Assembly (NCBI RefSeq): GCF_026262505.1
Contig: NC_067206.1
Coordinates: 13,388,205-13,452,204, forward strand
DNA: 64,000 nt
Origin: Trichomonas vaginalis G3
Lineage: Eukaryota; Parabasalia; Trichomonadida; Trichomonadidae
Reading direction: 5' to 3'
This document shows, piece by piece, positions 58,258-64,000 of the stretch. How positions within the stretch are numbered: position 1 is the first letter of the stretch; the number at the start of each line of letters is the position of its first letter. A program made the translations under genes and the position numbers. The notes below the pieces were generated by a model. It did no database searches and was not told where the DNA came from. It saw only the letters and a list, made by a program, of their open reading frames with translations.

Positions 58258-60292
58258 TTAGAAAATGCTCGTGTAAGATATAGAATCACTCTTTGATTTG
58301 GAACGCGATCTGGAGTATGAATAACTTTTCTCATCTGAACCGGAATCTAAACTTTCGTTTTGTTTTGGTTCTTCATTTTTTACTCTTCTACGCTTACTTG
58401 AAGATTCGTCATCAGACATATCATCTTTTTTCTTTGAATATGAATAACTCAAAGATTCTGAACTATGATCTTTATTTTGTTCGTTGTCTTTATTTATTTC
58501 TTCATTCGATGTTTTATTTGATTTTTCTTGTTCTTCCTCTTCTTTTTGTGGTTTTGAATTCATATTATTATCATCATCAGAAATTATAATTTCTTCATTG
58601 GCTTGACTCTTTTTCTTATTTAGAATTGTCATAATTACAACGTAAACAACAACTGCAATAGAAAGAATTATTGTAAGAATAATTACAATAATGAGAATCA
58701 ATTTTCCGTGGCCCTGATCAATTGTTTCTTCAACTTTATTAAAATCTATAACTTCTTGCTTTGTTTTTCCTCCTCCATTTGAAGGTAATCTTAAATACAA
58801 ATCATTTTCTATTAATTCTCCATCAGTTGCATTCCCTTCTAATGATTCGACTTCAGGAGTAACTGTAACTTTGATCTTTTGCATTGATATTTAAAGAGGA
58901 AATGTTCACCTCATCACGAAAGATTTTGACAAAATCATAATAAGGATAAATTGTGACAGTATTTGCTGTAATTTCATTTGTTGAAAAACTATCAGATGCC
59001 GACATATAGGTTTTAAGCTGATCGCTATTACTTGTTATATTGACCTTAAATTTGTTTTTGTTATGGACAGTGATTGAAAACATATCAATTTCTTCTTCAT
59101 TTATTATGATTTCTTTTTCAACTGTAAAACTTGAATTTGTTGTAAATGTTGATTCTATTTTCATTGGTGTCATCATAAACCTCTTTTTTACTGGTGGCAA
59201 AACACTTATAGCTTGAATTGTACATGATTCTGATTTTGATTTGCACTCTAATTTTATTAATTGGCTGATTCTTTCATCAGGTCTTTCAGTTGTTATACTA
59301 AAAGGATTTTCATATTTCTTTACAATTATTTTAGGGGATAAATTGTTATTTGATGACTTATAATGTGATGTATCATTATATTCAACTGTTGCAATGAAAT
59401 CATCTTTGCTTTCCAACACAAAATTTCCATAAAGACACTGACATTCTCCTGGTTGAATTGTGAATAATTTTGAATCTGTGTATTTCAAACCAATATCATG
59501 GCCTTTTTCTATAAATTCTGGGCTCCATATTTCATGATTCAAACATTCTTCTGTTTCATTAGTTACAAAAGAAGGAGAAAATCTAAATTCTTCTTCAAAT
59601 GGATGTTGGGTTTTAGTGAAAGCGTCAACTTGGGATTTTGAATAAATTCCCATTTTAGTTGGCATAAGAAAGAATTGATTCATTGGAAAATATGATTTAG
59701 TTCTGACATGACCTGAACTACAATATGAAAAGAAATATTCTCTTTTCGATTTAGAATAAGGGGTCAAATCCCACAACCCAACTATCTTGTCATCTGGATC
59801 TAAGTTGGCTCGATCCAAACTTTCGATCGCATGACCATTAAAAGCGGTTAGACGCATTCTTTTTTTAATAATTGAATTGAAAGCAATAAACTTCTGAGAG
59901 AAAATAACTTTCGTAGAAAATGCTGAATATTTGATATTTTTATCTTCAATTACAGATGCATCAAGATTAACAAACTGTATTAAAAATGGTGAATTTTCAT
60001 CTATTGGTGAAATTCTCCAATAAAAGTTATTCCCTGACTGTAAATTATTTATAATTGCAAAAGGATTTGAATAAGTGTGAATTGTTTGAGATGACTGACT
60101 TGTATAATAATATTCAGTTTTTATTGTCATATTTGATGCTACAAATCCATTGTCTTTGCAGCAAAAATAATATCCTCTTGGAATTTCAAGTGTTGTCAAA
60201 CCTGATGAAGCGTTGTAGATGTATTTCATGCATTTCGTTTGAAAATCATTTGAATATGCCGTCCAAACCAAAAGATTGAATACAAAGTACAT
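58258..60292 (-). pseudogene. large type I surface protein with one frameshift
   Basis: The N-terminal frame 58853-60292 begins MYFVFNLLVWTAYS, a signal peptide, followed by about 460 residues of a beta-rich ectodomain with scattered Cys. The second frame, 58258-58884, continues the ectodomain (KIKVTVTPEVESLEG), then the motif LPS-KTKQEVIDF, a strong transmembrane helix (LILIIVIILTIILSIAVVVY) and a cytoplasmic tail rich in Ser, Lys and acidic residues with SYSYS motifs. The two frames overlap by 32 bp at an AAAAGATC run; one base there would join them to about 680 codons. Start ATG 60292. Likely plasma membrane. Confidence 0.75.
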
Positions 60293-61850
60293 TTCTAACG
60301 ACGATTATTATTGATTCAAAATTTTATATATTAAATATTAGCCGTTAGTTGATTTATGATAAAATTAGTATGACATATTTGAATTGTTAGCGTCTTTTTG
60401 ATAAAGAGAAATCCATTGTAATTTAATTATAAATAGAATGGTGGTTTCCCTTGTTTGTATTTAATTTTAAATTCAATTCAAAAAGGCCATTCTGAAATAT
60501 GCTGTCAATTTTTGGTAATTTTGAATGGTCTTTCAAACATATGTAAAGAAATACCAGATTCTATTACCTTATAATTTTTTTTAAATGAAAAATCGAGGGG
60601 TAAATATTTTTGAATGTTATAGACCGAAAATAGATTTTTTCGGTTTTCTCTTCAAATAATTGAAAGAATGATACTATTATAGGTTTATTATATTATATAG
60701 CATATAATCATGCTATAGCCGAAAATTATAAGTTTTGAGAAGATTGAATATAACACAAATAAATTTGAATGTAAGTTAAATTGCTTGTTGTTTTTAATAG
60801 CTATTTAATGAGAAATCCAATATTGCAAAATTCAAATTGAATGATTGAAAGAACAGAAAAAGTCATTCTTTTCAATTTCGAATATGTTTCATTGTATTTA
60901 TAATTATATGGCAAATAAGATATTTAAACTTGTTTTTTGAAGGAAAATTCACAAAATTGAATAAATTCAAATAATTTTTATTCAAAAAGAAACTAGTTAT
61001 TTGAGTTTATTACTAATTATCTATTCAAACTACAAAGTTTGTAATTTAAAATATTTTGTGAGATCAGATTGAATTAATTCAAGGTTCTTTTCAATTAATA
61101 TTAATGACCATATTACGCATTTTCGAACATTCTAAACCAAATATATAAAAATGGGAGACGAATGTTAAATTTGCTAGACATGGGGGAGTTGTCTGCAAAG
61201 TTTTAGCTCTTATCTCTAACAAAAAATTAATTTTTAAAAAAATGACCGAATACGTTTCACAGCGAGAAAAAAATAAAAGGCAAGATAGAATTTTCTAGAC
61301 ATAAAGAAGTTGTTTACCGAGTTTTAGCTCTTATCTCTAACAAAAAATTAATTTTTAAAAAAATGACCGAATACGTTTCACAGCGAGAAAAAAATAAAAG
61401 GCAAGATAGAATTTTCTAGACATAAAGAAGTTGTCTACCAAGTGTCAGCTGTTACTTCTTCTCAATACTGATATAAAATAAAAATCTTTATTATTTATTT
61501 AACCTTTATTGTTTCATTAAACTTCATTTATTTTATATTATAGTTTTATTCTTTTAGCTACTTGTAAAATAATCTAATTTTATATCATCATTTTACCGGA
61601 TTATTCTTCAGTACATCGATTGTGTATCTAAAATAATATCATTATCCTTATTCTGTTTTTTCCAAAATTCTTTTAAATATCTTTTTTGGTTAGATTACTT
61701 TAAACTTTTTACTTTTATTTTTTAATTTCAAAAAAAATTTGGTGATTGTTCTATTCTGTTACAATGTGCATTATCATATTCTAATGAATTATTCATTACA
61801 TACATTTAAAAAAACTTGTTAAAAATGAAATTAAAAAATTATGTTTATTA
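60293..61850. other. intergenic, AT-rich, with a tandem duplication
   Basis: Nothing coding was found. It contains the 121-bp tandem repeat at 61200-61450. Confidence 0.5.
61200..61450. repeat. 121-bp tandem repeat, about 2.1 copies
   Basis: GTTTTAGCTCTTATCTCTAA begins at 61200 and 61321; the two units are identical over nearly their full length, and a third unit starts in degraded form at 61441. Confidence 0.9.
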
Positions 61851-62108
61851 TTACGCTGTGAATGTGTCAACAGCGGTCATGCCTGTATCTGTATCCCATA
61901 TTTGCCACAACCTTTCTGTATCTGCATTTGTGTATTTCGGTTTCAGCTGATACATTTGATTTGGCGTGTAATTTGTTCCAGTTAATGGATTAATTGGGAG
62001 ATCTTCATGCGGTGTGTTATTATTGTACTCCCAAATAAAGGCAGGAATAGCCTGAATGCTTTGGCAGCGCTCCAATGTCGGCCAGAATCTCTCAATCTTA
62101 GTTAGTAT
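61851..62108 (-). pseudogene. C-terminal fragment of an rve-type transposase
   Basis: The frame reads KIERFWPTLERC near its start, then EYNNNTPHEDLPINPLTGTN and an ending with TERLWQIW. This aligns with the end of the transposase at 27788-28708 (KIERLWPSLDK, then MPHGAHPKIGVRPYTPREVY). The two catalytic Asp and everything before are missing; the coding sequence stops at a hairpin. The frame to 62168 starts with GTG and its first 20 codons lie in the hairpin. Confidence 0.7.
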
Positions 62109-62157
62109 ACATAACATGGGTACGGAGGCACTGCGTTCCACCGTACCCCTGTTATGT
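62109..62157. repeat. 17-bp hairpin abutting the transposase fragment
   Basis: ACATAACATGGGTACGG (62109-62125) pairs with CCGTACCCCTGTTATGT (62141-62157), one mismatch, loop 15. Confidence 0.9.
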
Positions 62158-62304
62158 GAATTTGACACTTTACAAAACTGTTAACGTATATTTTACAACA
62201 CAAACGACAACACTAACTTAACCTTAAATATTTACAAAGCCGCCAACCACTTCACTTCACTAATGAAAAAATAAACGTTCTCACTAACGTTCCCACTAAT
62301 GTTC

Positions 62305-62631
62305 TCATTTACAAAAGTATTGCAGCGCTTCCCATTGCTGTGCTTCACACAATAGTTCATATTCTTCAGTATCGCTGCTGTCACTCCAATCGTCAGAGTC
62401 AAAATCACTGTCAAAATAAATGTATGTAAGTTTTGACAAAGCTAATGAAACACGCTTACCGTTTGTATCTATTGCTTTTATATATCTCCCATTATGTTTG
62501 TTGTCGTAAACGCTCAAACTAACTTTACCCTTTCTCCCTCGTATCTGATAGAATGTATTTTCACGAGGAACGAAGAACAAATTCTTGAACTCATGACCGT
62601 TGTAGTTTGTTATCTCAATAGTTTTCGTCAT
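62305..62631 (-). CDS. stand-alone copy of the HNH-protein C-terminal domain, 108 aa
   Basis: ITNYNGHEFKNLFF through DTNGKRVSLALSKLTYIYFD aligns with the C-terminal 75 residues of the HNH endonuclease at 36076-36660 (ITDYGKHTFEF through DTDGKHVRILLNKFKKLY). The NUMOD4 and HNH parts are absent. The tail is acidic (SDFDSDDWSDSSDTEEYE). Start ATG 62631. It may bind the same partner or DNA without cutting; that is inference. Confidence 0.65.
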   Translation of the reverse strand: MTKTIEITNYNGHEFKNLFFVPRENTFYQIRGRKGKVSLSVYDNKHNGRYIKAIDTNGKRVSLALSKLTYIYFDSDFDSDDWSDSSDTEEYELLCEAQQWEALQYFCK

Positions 62632-62790
62632 TTACATCCAAATAAAAATTTTCAGTAAAAATAAACTTAAAAATAAATGATATCACCACTCCCACACGTA
62701 TGAAAACATAGCACAAAAATAAATTTAGGGTAGAAGGTTAGATCTAACCTCATTTCTAACCTCATTTCTAACCCTGTTGAATTCATTGCT

Positions 62791-63027
62791 TTATAACTCT
62801 CTTCCTTTATCCAACTCTTCTAACTTCTTCCTAAGTTCAGCAATGTTGTCCTCATGAAGTTTAATCTTTCTCAAAATTCCTTCTTTATCTAATGGTTGCT
62901 TTATCTTTCTAAACTGAACTCTACCATCCTTCATAGTATGAATGTAAAAACCTTCTGGAATAGTTCCTGATTTAATGTATTCTACCAAAAACTTTTGTTT
63001 CATTGCTTCAGTGACTTTAGTCGTCAT
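62791..63027 (-). CDS. small Maverick protein, 78 aa
   Basis: Start ATG 63027 (MTTKVTEAMKQKFLVEYIKS); three further codons upstream would need TTG. A compact alpha/beta N-terminal half (GFYIHTMKDGRVQFRKIKQP) is followed by a coiled coil (LRKIKLHEDNIAELRKKLEE). A related block, NYKVTFHRNGTASISKKKQTL, occurs in the 194-aa protein at 36815-37399, so they may share a domain. Function unknown. Confidence 0.6.
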   Translation of the reverse strand: MTTKVTEAMKQKFLVEYIKSGTIPEGFYIHTMKDGRVQFRKIKQPLDKEGILRKIKLHEDNIAELRKKLEELDKGREL

Positions 63028-63075
63028 TTCAATCAAATAAAAATTTTAATATTAAATAAAAATAACGTTATTTTT

Positions 63076-63531
63076 TCAGTAAGGAAACGCAGGAGTTTTA
63101 CGATTTATTTGAGGAGTAGGTTCTGGTTTAAATGTTGGAGTCGGTTTAGGAGTTGACTTTTGAACAGGAGTTTGTACTTCCATAGGTTCAGGAGTCATTG
63201 AAGGTTTTGCTTGTGAAGGCGTTGGTTTTGGCGAAGGTGTTGGAGTTTGTTTAACTTCAGCTACTTCAGTATTATTTACAACATTTGCTTTATTTCTTTT
63301 CAACATCATTACTGCTCCTGCTGTAGCTAGCAAACCTAGTGGGAGACCATATTTTATATAAGGACTTGACCAAATGTTTTTGACAGGAGCTGGTGGAACA
63401 CCTAACCTTGGTGAGACTGCTCTTTGCCATTGTGCAGCTCGTAAGAAATATTCAATAGGTGCTCCATAATCGTTTGGTAAAGTTTGTTTCACAGATGGTG
63501 AAGGTTCACGAGAGCTTGATGAAGAACTCAT
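63076..63531 (-). CDS. Pro-rich single-span membrane protein of the Maverick, 151 aa
   Basis: Start ATG 63531, Ser-rich head. One hydrophobic helix at about residues 58-73 (GLPLGLLATAGAVMML) followed by KRNK. The C-terminal half is Pro/Thr/Lys-rich with repeated TPSPKPTP-like units. AACGTTTATTTTT lies about 15 nt upstream of the ATG, as for other Maverick genes. A virion or host-membrane role is possible; no family recognised. Confidence 0.65.
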   Translation of the reverse strand: MSSSSSSREPSPSVKQTLPNDYGAPIEYFLRAAQWQRAVSPRLGVPPAPVKNIWSSPYIKYGLPLGLLATAGAVMMLKRNKANVVNNTEVAEVKQTPTPSPKPTPSQAKPSMTPEPMEVQTPVQKSTPKPTPTFKPEPTPQINRKTPAFPY

Positions 63532-63561
63532 TTATAAGCTTTAAAAATAAACGTTCATCCT

Positions 63562-64000
63562 TTATTCCTCACTGTCGTCCGTAGCTAAGTTATAGTCATC
63601 TAATCTTATTATGGGGATGCCATTAGCACGCACCTGAATGGCAAAGCAACAATCCCTCATAAATCCAATAAGTGGCTTTGGTACGTTTTCAGTTGCTAGT
63701 TCAATAGGTCCTTTAACAGACAATTTGTATGTTATTGGAGCAGTAGATGTTTGACCTTGCTGGAAGCAAAAGTCCACTTCAGTTGGAAAACCACATAAGA
63801 AATGTGTGTTGTCATAGCTATCCATTTATGTTCCACACTACCATCATCCACCAATGACCTCATAACATCTTCATTAAATCCAATCATATCATTGTTTGTA
63901 TTGCAAGCGTTCGCAACCATTTCATAAAATACAGGTCCATATGATTTTTCAGGTTCTGCAGGCATATTTCCATAAGCTCCCATGGAAAGCTGAAGATATT
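63562..64000 (-). pseudogene. Maverick protein, C-terminal part, one frameshift, runs off the window
   Basis: Frame 1 (63732-63983 and open to the window edge) reads MGAYGNMPAEPEKSYGPVFY to about 63826. Frame 2 (63562-63825) then continues with ITYKLSVKGPIELATENVPK and an acidic end. A TAA stands directly before the ATG at 63825, and a missing base in the run CATAAATGG would explain the switch. The beta-rich sequence would suit a capsid-type protein, but I see no proof. The N-terminus lies outside the window. Confidence 0.6.

Larger units (their letters stand above)
62230..64000 (-). mobile_element. Maverick copy 3, edge portion
   Basis: Minus-strand genes with the short leaders typical of the Maverick copies, and a GGTTAGAAATGAGGTTAG-type segment (62733-62775, reverse strand) that also occurs near the right end of copy 1 (about 11630-11680). 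The terminal repeat itself is not present at the left border, so the edge near 62230 is approximate and the end may have been lost. It continues beyond the window. Confidence 0.6.

Noticed and set aside
1-64000. All frameshifts due to poor sequence quality
   Set aside because: Host genes of up to 2.5 kb (14528, 20029, 23023, 51507) are uninterrupted, while Maverick genes carry many lesions. Quality problems may still explain single homopolymer indels, for example at 63826 and 58875.

Overview
The window looks like nuclear DNA of a parabasalid protist (a trichomonad of the Trichomonas/Tritrichomonas kind). The evidence is AT-rich sequence, compact intronless eukaryotic genes (ribosomal protein S28, an AP-2 alpha-type adaptin, an exocyst-like subunit, a GH1 glucosidase, a DUF3447/ankyrin protein), very short spaces between putative promoter motifs and start codons, and three stretches of Maverick (Polinton) giant transposon. 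Genus and species are inference; no rRNA or tRNA was seen.

Layout. (1) 1-12168 is the right-hand part of a decayed Maverick, genes on the minus strand, ending in an iterated terminal repeat tipped by a T-run. One of its genes is split by a 1.66-kb insert (6318-7977) bounded by a 79-bp direct duplication; the insert carries 268-bp tandem repeats and a long AT microsatellite. (2) 12498-14500 is a TIR-bounded element holding a second TIR-bounded element (about 13098-13979) filled with hairpins. (3) 14528-25317 is a host block: a low-complexity protein, an RRM/BTB-like protein divergent from an exocyst Sec8-like protein, and AP-2 alpha. (4) 25949-29922 is a 4-kb DNA transposon with 32-bp TIRs flanked by TA, an rve-type DDE transposase and an array of seven complete hairpins whose arms covary. 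(5) 30606-31991 is a helical host protein. (6) 32799-42892 is a 10.1-kb Maverick with both TIRs, an integrase, an HNH endonuclease, a broken Dam-like adenine methyltransferase, a broken phage tail-fibre-like gene and several unknown proteins. No DNA polymerase B, packaging ATPase or protease gene was recognised. (7) 42969-60292 is a host block: RPS28, GH1 glucosidase, TGS/uridine-kinase-like protein, ankyrin protein, a tail-anchored acidic protein, and a cluster of single-pass surface proteins, two of them broken. (8) 61851-64000 is a transposase fragment next to the edge of a third Maverick that runs off the window.

How it fits together. Host genes are ordinary housekeeping, vesicle-traffic and surface functions. 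The mobile DNA is layered: inserts within Mavericks, elements within elements, and several element ends lying only 27-76 bp upstream of host start codons (14528, 25317, 42969, 51507), where they could act as or disrupt promoters. The most unusual feature is the recurrence of dense arrays of different perfect hairpins inside two unrelated TIR elements, with compensatory changes between copies in the 29-kb array. Many Maverick genes carry frameshifts while neighbouring host genes of up to 2.5 kb are open, so I read most breaks as decay, although single homopolymer indels could be sequencing errors.
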